Source of the DNA: a virus | Virus record (IMG/VR): IMGVR_UViG_3300028572_000024 | Span: 1 to 31,113 of that record | DNA: 31,113 nucleotides | Reading direction: 5' to 3' (one strand) | In this document: in pieces, positions 5,892-12,072 of the stretch | How positions within the stretch are numbered: position 1 is the first letter of the stretch | How the letters are laid out: every line of letters begins with the position of its first letter | Made by a program: the position numbers and the translations under genes | Notes under the pieces: model-generated | Databases searched by the model: none | What the model was told of the DNA's origin: nothing | Seen by the model: the letters and a program-made list of their open reading frames with translations, nothing else

Positions 5892-5913
5892 TCTTTGATC
5901 TTCGTTATCTCTC
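5888..5913 (-). repeat. 26-bp direct repeat, copy 2 (partner 5510-5535)
   Basis: Spans the last codons of the 5888-6223 gene and the ATG of the 5691-5891 gene. Identical to copy 1, 378 bases away. Confidence 0.9.
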
Positions 5914-6223
5914 CGTCTGGCGAGACTTCCATTGGGCCGTTCTTGGATAGCAGTTCGAACATGATCTCGCGCTCTACTTGTGCTTGCCACTGGTTATAGA
6001 GTTCACAATATTTAGCTATAACTTCGGGAGCTGCTACTGATTCGTTAATCACCATATAAGATCTTGGATAAGTGTTTTCATACTCTTTGATGGCTTCGAT
6101 GTTAACTGGATCAGCTAAGCATTTTACATACTTTTGAGCCTGTGCAGTGTTTGGAGTCTCGCCACATATAGGGAATGCTGTATTTACCAAAAGTCTCATA
6201 GCAGGGCTTAAAGGGTCTATCAT
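5888..6223 (-). CDS. Unknown protein
   Basis: 111 residues from MIDPLSPAMRLL. This start is chosen over longer options at 6298 and 6256 because AAGGA is 8 bases ahead and it lies 10 bases after the previous stop. Helical, with a central Y-x-x-x-Y-N-Q-W pattern and an acidic end. No family recognised. Confidence 0.55.
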   Translation of the reverse strand: MIDPLSPAMRLLVNTAFPICGETPNTAQAQKYVKCLADPVNIEAIKEYENTYPRSYMVINESVAAPEVIAKYCELYNQWQAQVEREIMFELLSKNGPMEVSPDGEITKIKE

Positions 6224-6233
6224 AGCTTCGTCC

Positions 6234-6560
6234 TTAAAATGGCAGGTTGTCTTCATTATAATCGTCTGAAGGGTCGTTTCTGTGCGAAATTTCACCAAAT
6301 GCAGCTGGGCTAGCCTTTCTAAGTTCAGCTAACGCCCATTCATTGAAGCGTTTTGTCTGATCTGAGTCTGCCCATGTGACTAAAGGCTTGCGCTTAGTCT
6401 TTCCATCTTTGCCTTGATACTCTGAGCTAGGCATGACTATGTAGTAGCCGCGCTCGCCGTTGAACATGCAACAGGTGATTTTCATACCTGAGCCGAAAGC
6501 TATATCGAACTCACAGACGAGCGACTTGATGTTTTTGATTTGGACGTTAGTTATTTTCAT
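6234..6560 (-). CDS. SpoVG-like protein with SSB-type C-terminal tip
   Basis: 108 residues. The first 80 follow the order of the SpoVG fold: MKITNVQIKNI, a strand pair around FDIAFGSGMKITCCMF, GERGYYIVMPS, a basic loop (GKDGKTKRKP), then a helix FNEWALAELRK. SpoVG proteins bind nucleic acid. The last ten residues, DDYNEDNLPF, look just like the acidic, Pro-Phe-ended tip by which bacterial single-strand-binding proteins recruit repair and replication enzymes. Together with its place in the replication block this suggests a phage single-strand-binding or recruiting protein. The start overlaps the end of the upstream gene. The fold call is by eye. Confidence 0.55.
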   Translation of the reverse strand: MKITNVQIKNIKSLVCEFDIAFGSGMKITCCMFNGERGYYIVMPSSEYQGKDGKTKRKPLVTWADSDQTKRFNEWALAELRKASPAAFGEISHRNDPSDDYNEDNLPF

Positions 6561-6903
6561 AAACCTCTTCTAATCCTGTTCTACCGAGATCATATTGCTG
6601 AATGAGCCGATCCACTGAGGTCATTTTGATATTATCCGTTAAGCCTTTGGAATTATCTAGGGAGGTACCATAGCGAAAGTGTTCGCCAACGTCTTTAATG
6701 AGTATCGCGGGAAGTTCGTCGAATTCAAATAAATGCAGGGTTTGGTGAGCGCCTCGACGATAGGATGATTCGCTAATTCGAGCGATAAATCGAAGCAGTA
6801 GCTTTTTCTCTTTTTTCGTTAGTTTGCTAACGAGAGTTTGCATAGGTTCTCGCCATTTTTCAGGAAGAGAAACGATATTTTCAGTTTTCAAGGTGTGCCT
6901 CAC
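6547..6903 (-). CDS. Unknown protein
   Basis: Up to 118 residues from a GTG at 6903; a TTG at 6891 has GAGG at good spacing and an ATG at 6843 is also possible, so the start is uncertain. Basic helical N-terminal half (SKLTKKEKKLLLRFIARI), then a mixed half ending in EEVYENN. It overlaps both neighbours by 14-23 bases. No family recognised. Confidence 0.55.
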   Translation of the reverse strand: MRHTLKTENIVSLPEKWREPMQTLVSKLTKKEKKLLLRFIARISESSYRRGAHQTLHLFEFDELPAILIKDVGEHFRYGTSLDNSKGLTDNIKMTSVDRLIQQYDLGRTGLEEVYENN

Positions 6904-7096
6904 GTGCTTTTTCTTGTGCGATCTTTTTGGATAGGTAGACTAGCTTGGCTTCGTATAATCTTAGGGATTTCAGGGCTTCTAGTTCGTTTTCTCTAGCAGT
7001 CTGCAGCTTCACTTCTTCTAAAAAATTTTCCGCTAACGTTTGGTCATACTCGATCTGGTAAGACTCAGAGATTTTGAGGGGGATTACTTGAGTCAT
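6881..7096 (-). CDS. Unknown small coiled-coil protein
   Basis: 71 residues. A short strand region (QVIPLKISESYQIEYD) is followed by a long charged helix from about residue 22 to the end, likely a coiled coil. The ATG overlaps the preceding stop by four bases (ATGA). It might act as a small partner of a neighbouring replication protein; that is a guess from position only. Confidence 0.55.
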   Translation of the reverse strand: MTQVIPLKISESYQIEYDQTLAENFLEEVKLQTARENELEALKSLRLYEAKLVYLSKKIAQEKAREAHLEN

Positions 7097-7296
7097 AATT
7101 CACCCTTTGGGTTTTCTTCAAGGTAGTCAATTCCCATAATAGCCTTGACCTGTTTCTTCAACAAATCCTTGCTATCTAGCTCAAACTTTCGAGCTACTAA
7201 AGCGTAATTAACGAATCGATTCTTGCTATCTGGAGCAAGTTTCTCAGCTAAAGCAATAGCTTCTTTTATTTCTGTGATGGTAGGATCGGGGCACAT
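7093..7296 (-). CDS. Unknown small protein
   Basis: 67 residues (MCPDPTITEIKEAIALAEK onward), helical, charged. AAGGA precedes the ATG. The leader before it is nearly the same as the leader before the helicase gene, see the repeat entries. No family recognised. Confidence 0.55.
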   Translation of the reverse strand: MCPDPTITEIKEAIALAEKLAPDSKNRFVNYALVARKFELDSKDLLKKQVKAIMGIDYLEENPKGEL

Positions 7297-7318
7297 ATAG
7301 TCCTTTAGTTGTTTTTGG
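7294..7318 (-). repeat. Shared translation leader, copy in front of the 67-residue gene
   Basis: Minus strand reads CCAAAAACAACT, A, AAGGA, CTATATG. The helicase leader (8752-8775) is the same but for one substitution and one missing base. Includes the ribosome site and start codon. Confidence 0.8.
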
Positions 7319-7329
7319 GATGGGTGTAT

Positions 7330-7358
7330 GGGCGCTAGAGATAGCGCCCTTTTGTTTT
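7330..7358 (+). terminator. Plus-strand-facing intrinsic terminator
   Basis: GGGCGCTA (7330-7337), GAGA loop, TAGCGCCC (7342-7349), then TTTTGTTTT. An 8-bp perfect GC-rich stem and a T tract on the plus strand only, yet the genes on both sides are on the minus strand. The T tract covers the helicase stop codon. Confidence 0.8.
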
Positions 7359-8754
7359 AGTAACTCTTTCGATTTGGAAATACGTCGTCGGGTATTTCAT
7401 CTATCGCCCTAACTTGAGCTGACTGCTTTTGGTTTTTAGATTCGTAATAACGACCCGTAGCTGCCTCGAAGCACATTCTTACGATTGATCTTTTACCTGT
7501 GTGACGATTTTTATCTAAGTTAACTAGCACTTCGCCGGGGTTATTCAGGTGATCTTGTGCGTCTGGGCGGTGAATTAGCATTGCAATATCCACTGATTCC
7601 TCGATTGCTCCGCTTTCTCGTATCTGGTGAAGTGAGGGGCAGCGGTTGCCGTCTTTAGCATTCTCACGGTTAAGCTGAGCTAGAACCACGATTGCAACGC
7701 CAGTTTCCTTGGCGATAGATTGAAGCTCGTGAATGATATCCGTGAACTTCTCGTGAGGGTTGCTAGTCTTTTTATCACTACGCATGAGCGTCAAAAAGTC
7801 CACTACGCAAATCTTAATCCCGTGCACTTTTTGCATGTAGTACATGCGAGCCCTGAGCTGAGAGGGTGTTAAAGCTGCTGTCTCGTCATAGCAAAGCTTA
7901 GAATCTCTGTACCACTGAGCCGATTGATAAATCGCCATTACCTCGCGAGATTCCATAGTTTTTTCAGGGCGTTCAATCCGATCGACCTCCAGTCCCGATT
8001 TGATAGCGACTAAGCGAGCGTCAATTTGAAATAGTGGCATTTCCATGGAGAACATTCCGACCGAAACTTTCATATCTAGCCAGTTTTTGACTAGATTGAG
8101 AACGAATTGGGTTTTACCTGAAGAGGTGCGACCGCCGATTAGGACGAGCGAGCCTGGTCGAACGCCACCGGTCATTTCGTCAATGCGCGGTATTTTGTAA
8201 GGAATGCCTGGAAGTGTTACTTCGCCTCGTTGAGCGGCTTCAAGCCTTTGCTTAAAAATATCCTCGAACGTTTTACCTTCCTGAGAGTTATTCATTGAAG
8301 TCGGCGTATCACAAACGGTTTGCTTCGTTTCGAATGAGATCAGAGCCAACTTCTCTTTAAGCTCAGAAATGACCTTCTCTGCGTTATCGCTATCGAGTTT
8401 GATATTAGCTAGCTTAAATCCGATTTCTTGGAGCCTACATAGCTTTGCGTGGTTCTGGATCAATTCTGCGTGATGCTCATAATCGAACGCGTAAGCCGAG
8501 TCAAAGCAATCGGTTACTATTTTTAAGCAGTCTTGTCCGTTTCTAGCTGATCTCTCGGTATAGAGAGAGGCTACGCGAGCAAGTGTGATCTCTTTTTTTT
8601 GCTCTAGAAGAACCTTGATGCAAAGAAATATGAGGCGAAAGTCCTCATTTTCAAAATCCTGTACTGCTATACGATCCATGATCGAGTACATGCTTAGGGT
8701 GTCTCTGATGCAAGAGCCTATGAGGATCTGCTCAGATGTAAAAATGTCTTTCAT
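7357..8754 (-). CDS. dnaB: Replicative DNA helicase, DnaB type
   Basis: 465 residues, the usual DnaB length. Residues 1-100 form the helical N-terminal domain. After a linker comes the RecA-type ATPase: Walker A GGRTSSGKT (207-215), MFSMEM (234-239), Walker B ICVVDFL (315-321), LAQLNRE (358-364), ESGAIEESVD (390-399), and the basic KNRHTG (415-420) near the arginine-finger place. The hexamer unwinds the phage fork and moves on the lagging strand. The upstream gene encodes the likely initiator or loader. AAGG precedes the ATG; a TATAAT on the minus strand (8794-8789), without a good -35, may give an extra start of transcription. Confidence 0.95.
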   Translation of the reverse strand: MKDIFTSEQILIGSCIRDTLSMYSIMDRIAVQDFENEDFRLIFLCIKVLLEQKKEITLARVASLYTERSARNGQDCLKIVTDCFDSAYAFDYEHHAELIQNHAKLCRLQEIGFKLANIKLDSDNAEKVISELKEKLALISFETKQTVCDTPTSMNNSQEGKTFEDIFKQRLEAAQRGEVTLPGIPYKIPRIDEMTGGVRPGSLVLIGGRTSSGKTQFVLNLVKNWLDMKVSVGMFSMEMPLFQIDARLVAIKSGLEVDRIERPEKTMESREVMAIYQSAQWYRDSKLCYDETAALTPSQLRARMYYMQKVHGIKICVVDFLTLMRSDKKTSNPHEKFTDIIHELQSIAKETGVAIVVLAQLNRENAKDGNRCPSLHQIRESGAIEESVDIAMLIHRPDAQDHLNNPGEVLVNLDKNRHTGKRSIVRMCFEAATGRYYESKNQKQSAQVRAIDEIPDDVFPNRKSY

Positions 8755-8775
8755 ATAGCCTTGAGTTGTTTTTGG
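8752..8775 (-). repeat. Shared translation leader, helicase copy
   Basis: Minus strand reads CCAAAAACAACT, C, AAGG, CTATATG, matching the leader at 7294-7318. Confidence 0.8.
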
Positions 8776-8789
8776 TTAGGGCGGCGGGA

Positions 8790-9479
8790 TTATACGCGAC
8801 TTGTGTTATTAGCCGCTAAGTTGTCTTGAATAGCTACTCTGAGGTAAGCGAAAGGGTTTTTAACCTTCTTTTTGCCTCTTCTAGACTTCACATACTCGAC
8901 ATTTCGCTCTATGCGATCGAAAGAAAAGCGCTCGGCCATCTCGCGGCAGAAGTTTTTATCCGCTCCGAGGCCATGCAATAGCTCTTGGCTTTTTTCTACT
9001 TCGGCTTGATCTCTCACTCGTGGTTTTTTTCCCTCTTTTGGAGAGGGACAGGCAGAAACCTTTTTCCCATCTGTACAATTAACAGAGTTAATTTCTTCTT
9101 CCTGTATATAAGGATAGGGCGGACACGAATGTCCTACCCCCCGGACAGAAATGTCCGCCCTAAACTTTTCTTTAAAGCGTGATTTCTGGACGGCGTAACT
9201 TTGTGGTTGGATAGCAAAAAGGTGTCGCCTTTCGTTAACAAATTCCCTGATCAAATGGCCTTTTTTGATCAAATTTTCTAGATATCGTCTTATGGTTCTA
9301 TCGCAAACATTGAATCGCTCCATAAAATGAGAATTGCGAACTATGCAAGGCGTGCTTTGAGAAAGAGCGCATATTTCTGACCACAATAGGATTTCTACAG
9401 GTGACAATGATTTGTCGCAGTAGATAGGTGCTGGGATCGAAATTGAGGTGAATTGATATGTTGGCTGAGTGCTGCTCAT
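8790..9479 (-). CDS. Winged-helix replication initiator / helicase loader-like protein
   Basis: 229 residues. Residues 24-85 fit a winged helix-turn-helix: SLSPVEILLWSEICALS, then FMERFNVCDRTIRRYLENLIKKGHL as recognition helix and wing, as in phage replication proteins. The middle (100-160) is low in structure and is encoded by a repeat cluster that looks like an origin. The C-terminal part (165-229) is helical and basic, with FDRIERNVEYVKSRRGKKKVKNPFAYLRVAI, a pattern common at the end of phage initiators. It sits 35 bases upstream of the helicase gene, as in lambda O/P-like layouts. Binding to the repeats inside its own gene is an inference. Confidence 0.75.
   Translation of the reverse strand: MSSTQPTYQFTSISIPAPIYCDKSLSPVEILLWSEICALSQSTPCIVRNSHFMERFNVCDRTIRRYLENLIKKGHLIREFVNERRHLFAIQPQSYAVQKSRFKEKFRADISVRGVGHSCPPYPYIQEEEINSVNCTDGKKVSACPSPKEGKKPRVRDQAEVEKSQELLHGLGADKNFCREMAERFSFDRIERNVEYVKSRRGKKKVKNPFAYLRVAIQDNLAANNTSRV
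9070..9161. other. Putative replication origin: nested repeats beside an AT-rich tract
   Basis: Bases 9116-9125 (AGGGCGGACA) and 9152-9161 (TGTCCGCCCT) are perfect inverted arms. Inside them are two direct copies of GGACA-nnnn-TGTCC (9121-9134 and 9143-9156, loops CGAA and GAAA), each a small hairpin. The flank 9070-9113 is AT-rich. Repeats plus AT-rich DNA inside the initiator gene is the lambdoid origin plan. The repeats are seen; the origin role is inferred. Confidence 0.45.
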
Positions 9480-9514
9480 AGCGGAGTCTTATTGCTGAGT
9501 ATTGAAAATAATCA

Positions 9515-9639
9515 GTGGCTCGAGCTAAGATTTTGGCCTATTTTCTTTAAAAATATGGCGGAACCTGTTAAGTTCATTTTGTCTTAGCTTTCGAGCCACC
9601 TAGCCCTTCTCACTTAGTTCCTGAGAAGGGCTTCTTTTT
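9515..9639 (+). ncRNA. Candidate structured RNA: three-helix junction plus terminator
   Basis: Plus strand. A closing helix joins 9515-9530 (GTGGCTCGAGCTAAGA) with 9582-9599, 16 pairs with a two-base bulge. Inside are hairpin 2 (GCCTATTTT 9536-9544 with AAAATA-T-GGC 9550-9559, five-base loop) and hairpin 3 (GAAC/GTTC, 9561-9575). Three bases later comes an intrinsic terminator. No ORF of note fits. No strong promoter is seen; AATAAT at 9507-9512 is the best -10 but lacks a -35. Alternatively the same helices, on the other strand, are a structured leader of the initiator mRNA. No known RNA family recognised. Confidence 0.5.
9602..9639 (+). terminator. Intrinsic terminator after the structured RNA
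   Basis: AGCCCTTCTC (9602-9611), 11-base loop, GAGAAGGGCT (9623-9632), then TCTTTTT. The 10-bp stem is perfect; the T tract exists on the plus strand only. Confidence 0.85.
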
Positions 9640-9680
9640 ACCTTAATCCAGTCGCCTGTTTCTTGAATAGTGTAGAAAGC

Positions 9681-9704
9681 AAAAAAGAGCCCTTGTAGGG
9701 GTCC
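9681..9704 (-). terminator. Weak minus-strand terminator candidate
   Basis: GACCCC, TACAA loop, GGGCTC, then six T on the minus strand. One C-C mismatch interrupts the stem. It would end the transcript of the 54-residue coiled-coil gene. Confidence 0.35.
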
Positions 9705-9709
9705 TTGTG

Positions 9710-9726
9710 ACATATGTAACATATGT
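9710..9726. promoter_or_regulatory. Tandem palindromes, operator candidate
   Basis: ACATATGT occurs twice, at 9710-9717 and 9719-9726, separated by one A. Each copy is its own reverse complement. It lies between the 54-residue gene and the initiator gene, where a repressor could act. The rest of 9640-9740 holds no gene that I can support. Confidence 0.45.
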
Positions 9727-9740
9727 GAGTTCTGTAAATC

Positions 9741-9905
9741 TTAATCGTTTTTACTAAGCATGACGTTCAAGAAGCTGTGTATTCTAACTTTCAGTTGATC
9801 GTTCATCTCAATAAGTTGCTGCTCTCTTTCCTCTAAAGCTTTCACTCGCTGAAGAGTCGCCGCTAAATCTGCGTAGGCGTCTGCCAATTGCTGCCTTAAG
9901 TCCAT
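9741..9905 (-). CDS. Small coiled-coil protein, unknown function
   Basis: 54 residues, MDLRQQLADAYADLAATLQ onward. It is almost entirely one amphipathic helix with heptad-spaced Leu/Val (a likely coiled coil), ending VMLSKND. A strong AGGAGATG lies 6 bases before the ATG. It sits between the ribbon-helix-helix candidate and the initiator on the same strand. A small regulator or partner protein is possible; no family recognised. Confidence 0.6.
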   Translation of the reverse strand: MDLRQQLADAYADLAATLQRVKALEEREQQLIEMNDQLKVRIHSFLNVMLSKND

Positions 9906-9940
9906 TACCACATCTCCTGATTAATCGTTTTACACTAGTC

Positions 9941-9968
9941 CTGACACTTTAGGCACTTGCAGTATAAT
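9941..9968 (+). promoter_or_regulatory. Strong sigma70-type promoter, plus strand
   Basis: CTGACA (9941-9946), 16-base spacer, TATAAT (9963-9968): 5/6 and 6/6 matches. Expected start near 9975. Confidence 0.75.
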
Positions 9969-9986
9969 TCTACGTATGTCTATACT
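9961..9986. promoter_or_regulatory. 26-bp palindromic operator candidate over the promoter
   Basis: AGTATA-N4-TACGTA-N4-TATACT: both the outer arms and the centre are symmetric about 9973/9974. It covers the -10 box and the expected transcription start, where a bound protein would block the polymerase. Confidence 0.6.
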
Positions 9987-10079
9987 TACTCAAAACCTCC
10001 GAGCTTCACTGTTCGGGCACCTCAATTGTGTTTTCTCAGGTTGTGTTTTTAGGTCGCTGGATTAAAGCGGCCTTTTTTA
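9975..10079 (+). ncRNA. Candidate short transcript (about 105 nt), RNA or leader peptide
   Basis: It is bounded by the promoter at 9941-9968 and the terminator at 10052-10078, so a short transcript is expected. It contains one open frame of 29 codons (9976-10065), beginning ATGTCTATACTT almost at the predicted 5' end (so leaderless if used) and stopping inside the terminator loop. There is no ribosome site. It could be a regulatory RNA, a tiny peptide gene or an attenuator ahead of bet. Confidence 0.5.
10052..10078 (+). terminator. Intrinsic terminator
   Basis: GGTCGCT (10052-10058), seven-base loop, AGCGGCC (10066-10072; one G-T pair), then six T. It faces right, towards bet, and its T tract overlaps the stop codon of the minus-strand gene at 10077. 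Confidence 0.8.
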
Positions 10080-10253
10080 TTTCGTCTTCTTTCCAGATAA
10101 AAAAGCGTCTAGCGCTTGCTCAAAAACGTAAGCATTCATGACTTTCATGCCTTGCTTTGCTTCCTGCTGTAAAATTTCACGGCATTTGCGGAATTTGTTG
10201 AGGACGCTCACTGTGATTTTCAGCTGAAACGAATTGTAATCTTCATTGATCAT
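10077..10253 (-). CDS. Ribbon-helix-helix-like small protein, candidate repressor
   Basis: 58 residues from MINEDYNSFQLKI. The frame is open to 10361, but that extension would cross the bet promoter, so the short form is chosen. A strand (FQLKITVS), a helix (VLNKFRKCREILQQEA) and a second helix (NAYVFEQALDAFL) follow the ribbon-helix-helix order of Arc/CopG-type DNA binders. It is divergent from bet, and its start codon sits in an ATACGTAT palindrome, which suits autoregulation. Fold and role are inferred. Confidence 0.5.
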   Translation of the reverse strand: MINEDYNSFQLKITVSVLNKFRKCREILQQEAKQGMKVMNAYVFEQALDAFLSGKKTK

Positions 10254-10259
10254 ACGTAT
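10252..10259. promoter_or_regulatory. Palindrome at the ribbon-helix-helix gene start
   Basis: ATACGTAT overlaps the ATG of the 58-residue gene and shares the TACGTA core with the operator candidate at 9961-9986. Further on, CTGTA (10290-10294) and TACAG (10310-10314) flank a second TACGTA (10301-10306). Confidence 0.4.
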
Positions 10260-10262
10260 CAC

Positions 10263-10291
10263 TTGTTTGTATTTGTTACTTAAGATATACT
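10263..10291 (+). promoter_or_regulatory. Promoter for bet and the following plus-strand genes
   Basis: TTGTTT (10263-10268), 17-base spacer, TATACT (10286-10291). Expected start near 10298, about 46 bases before the bet ATG. Confidence 0.65.
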
Positions 10292-10343
10292 GTAAACCAA
10301 TACGTAAAATACAGCAATGATAACTATTGCTTTGGGAGCCTAT

Positions 10344-11153
10344 ATGAGCCTTACCGTCCACACTAATTCACCTGCGCCCGTACTTGGCGGAATGAGTCCT
10401 GAGCAAGAGAAGCTTATTAGAGAAATTCTCTGTAAAGAAGCAAGCCCTGATGAAATAGCCGTCTTTTTGAACATTGCTAGACATACGGGATTAGATCCTA
10501 TAGCTAAGCAGATTTGGATGATCCCAAGATGGGATTCAAAGCTTGGACGGAACGCTTACACGCCTCAAGTGTCGATCGACGGCGCAAGGCTCATTGCTGA
10601 TCGAACTGGTAAGTATGCGCCTGGTCGAAGCGCAACGTTTACTTACAAACCTGATGGATTAATCCTAACTTGTACCGCGTATGTAAAAAAACTTACGAGC
10701 GACGGAACTTGGCACGAGATAGAGCATACATGCTTTTTTGATGAGTACGTTCAAACGTTTACAGATAAGAAAACGGGTGAGAGCAAAGTATCAGGTCTCT
10801 GGGCCACTAAGGGTCACGTCATGATCTCTAAATGTACAGAAATGGCTTGTTTACGAAAGGGCTTTCCTAACGAGATGGGCAAACTTTATGTCGACGGTGA
10901 GTTTGACAAAGATTCGAAAGGGGCAATAGACGTTTCTCCAATTGATGAAATATCCCAGCAAGAACTTGATGATCTATATGCTATCAGCGTTAAATTTCCT
11001 GAAGTCTCCAAAAACTTTCAGAATCATTACAAAGTAACTGGATGGAATCAGTTAAAGCGTAATCAATACCAAGTAGTCAAACGACGCTTTGAGAAAGAGC
11101 TCGCAGATAAAGCAGAAGCTTTCCGAGCAGCTCAGGACGGCGAAAATGTTTAG
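10344..11153 (+). CDS. bet: Bet/RecT-family single-strand annealing protein
   Basis: 269 residues. The run IARHTGLDPIAKQIWMIPRWDSK then VSIDGARLIADRTGKYAPG is the core of the Bet (lambda Red beta) branch of the RecT superfamily, followed by CTAYVKK, GLWATKGHVMISKCTEMACLRKGFP. It anneals single strands made by the exonuclease encoded next. The ATG at 10344 is chosen over 10317 because GGGAG lies at good spacing before it. The C-terminus (about 200-269) is a basic helical region and more variable in the family. Its last codons overlap the exonuclease start. Confidence 0.92.
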   Translation: MSLTVHTNSPAPVLGGMSPEQEKLIREILCKEASPDEIAVFLNIARHTGLDPIAKQIWMIPRWDSKLGRNAYTPQVSIDGARLIADRTGKYAPGRSATFTYKPDGLILTCTAYVKKLTSDGTWHEIEHTCFFDEYVQTFTDKKTGESKVSGLWATKGHVMISKCTEMACLRKGFPNEMGKLYVDGEFDKDSKGAIDVSPIDEISQQELDDLYAISVKFPEVSKNFQNHYKVTGWNQLKRNQYQVVKRRFEKELADKAEAFRAAQDGENV

Positions 11154-12072
11154 GCTATTTGATTGTCAGCAAGGCTCCGATGAGTGGCTAGCATGGCGCA
11201 AGAAACACGGTCGCACTACAGCTACTATGCCAGCCGTTATCATGGGTAAGTCTCCTTACTGCACCGCTAATCAGCTATGGCGAGAGATGGTGCTTGGGGA
11301 GAAGCGTGAGATGTTTCAGCCTGCTTTGGATAGGGGCAAGGCTCTCGAGACACCCGCGCGCCTATGGGCTGAACAAAAGCTAGGCTGTGAGATTGATAAG
11401 CCTATCTGCGTAGAACACTATTTAAATCCCCTTTACGCTGCCAGCTTAGACGGTTGCATTGGGATGCGGGTTTTTGATACCCCCGTTGAAGGGCCTTGGA
11501 TTTATTTAGTTGAAGCCGTCGTAGAAATCAAAGTTCTTGGAGCTGCTAATCATGCCAAGATTTTAAGCGGTGAGATACCTGAGCATTATGCAATTCAAAT
11601 CAAATGGCAGATTTTTGTAACGGGAGCTAAATACGGTTTGCTTGTTGCTTTCGACGGAATAGACGGAATCATTCATCGCATTGAGCCTTTTCCACCCGAA
11701 GAACTTAAACGTGTCCTTCAAGCCTGCGCAAAGTTCCATGAAATGATTGACGAGTTTCGCGAACCTGATATTAGCGATGCTGACTGGGCAGTTGAAGAGT
11801 CTGAGGACTGGGCTTTTGCAGCTCAGATATACAAAGAAGCTCTAGAACAGAAACGCCAAGCTGAAAACCAGATAGAAGCGGCTAAAGCTGGAATGGAAAA
11901 GATCGCTAACGGAAGAGTTAGGCTTGTAGGATGCGGATTAAAATACTATCAAACGATCAGAAGTGGGCCTGTAGACTACAAGCAACTTTGTGTGGATAAG
12001 TGTATTAGCTCGCATGAGGTTGACCAATACAGGAAGGATCCTATCGTTACTACGAATGTGAGAGTGAGCTAG
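11146..12072 (+). CDS. YqaJ-type (lambda exonuclease-like) viral recombinase nuclease
   Basis: 308 residues from MFRLFDCQQGSDEW, which overlaps the bet stop by 8 bases with AGGA ahead; a longer frame to 11089 is a shadow. Motifs of the YqaJ/lambda-exo fold: QGSDEW (9-14) with R18, G64 and E68, D102 in ASLDG, VEIK (126-129, the E-x-K metal site) and IQIKWQ (150-155). It chews one strand of double-stranded ends 5' to 3' and hands the product to Bet. An insertion of about 15 residues before VEIK (VFDTPVEGPWIYL) is unusual. The C-terminal 60 residues are coiled-coil then basic. Confidence 0.9.
   Translation: MFRLFDCQQGSDEWLAWRKKHGRTTATMPAVIMGKSPYCTANQLWREMVLGEKREMFQPALDRGKALETPARLWAEQKLGCEIDKPICVEHYLNPLYAASLDGCIGMRVFDTPVEGPWIYLVEAVVEIKVLGAANHAKILSGEIPEHYAIQIKWQIFVTGAKYGLLVAFDGIDGIIHRIEPFPPEELKRVLQACAKFHEMIDEFREPDISDADWAVEESEDWAFAAQIYKEALEQKRQAENQIEAAKAGMEKIANGRVRLVGCGLKYYQTIRSGPVDYKQLCVDKCISSHEVDQYRKDPIVTTNVRVS

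Noticed and set aside
8789-8794. TATAAT ahead of the helicase as a full promoter
   Set aside because: Perfect -10 but no acceptable -35 at 15-19 bases; kept only as a remark.
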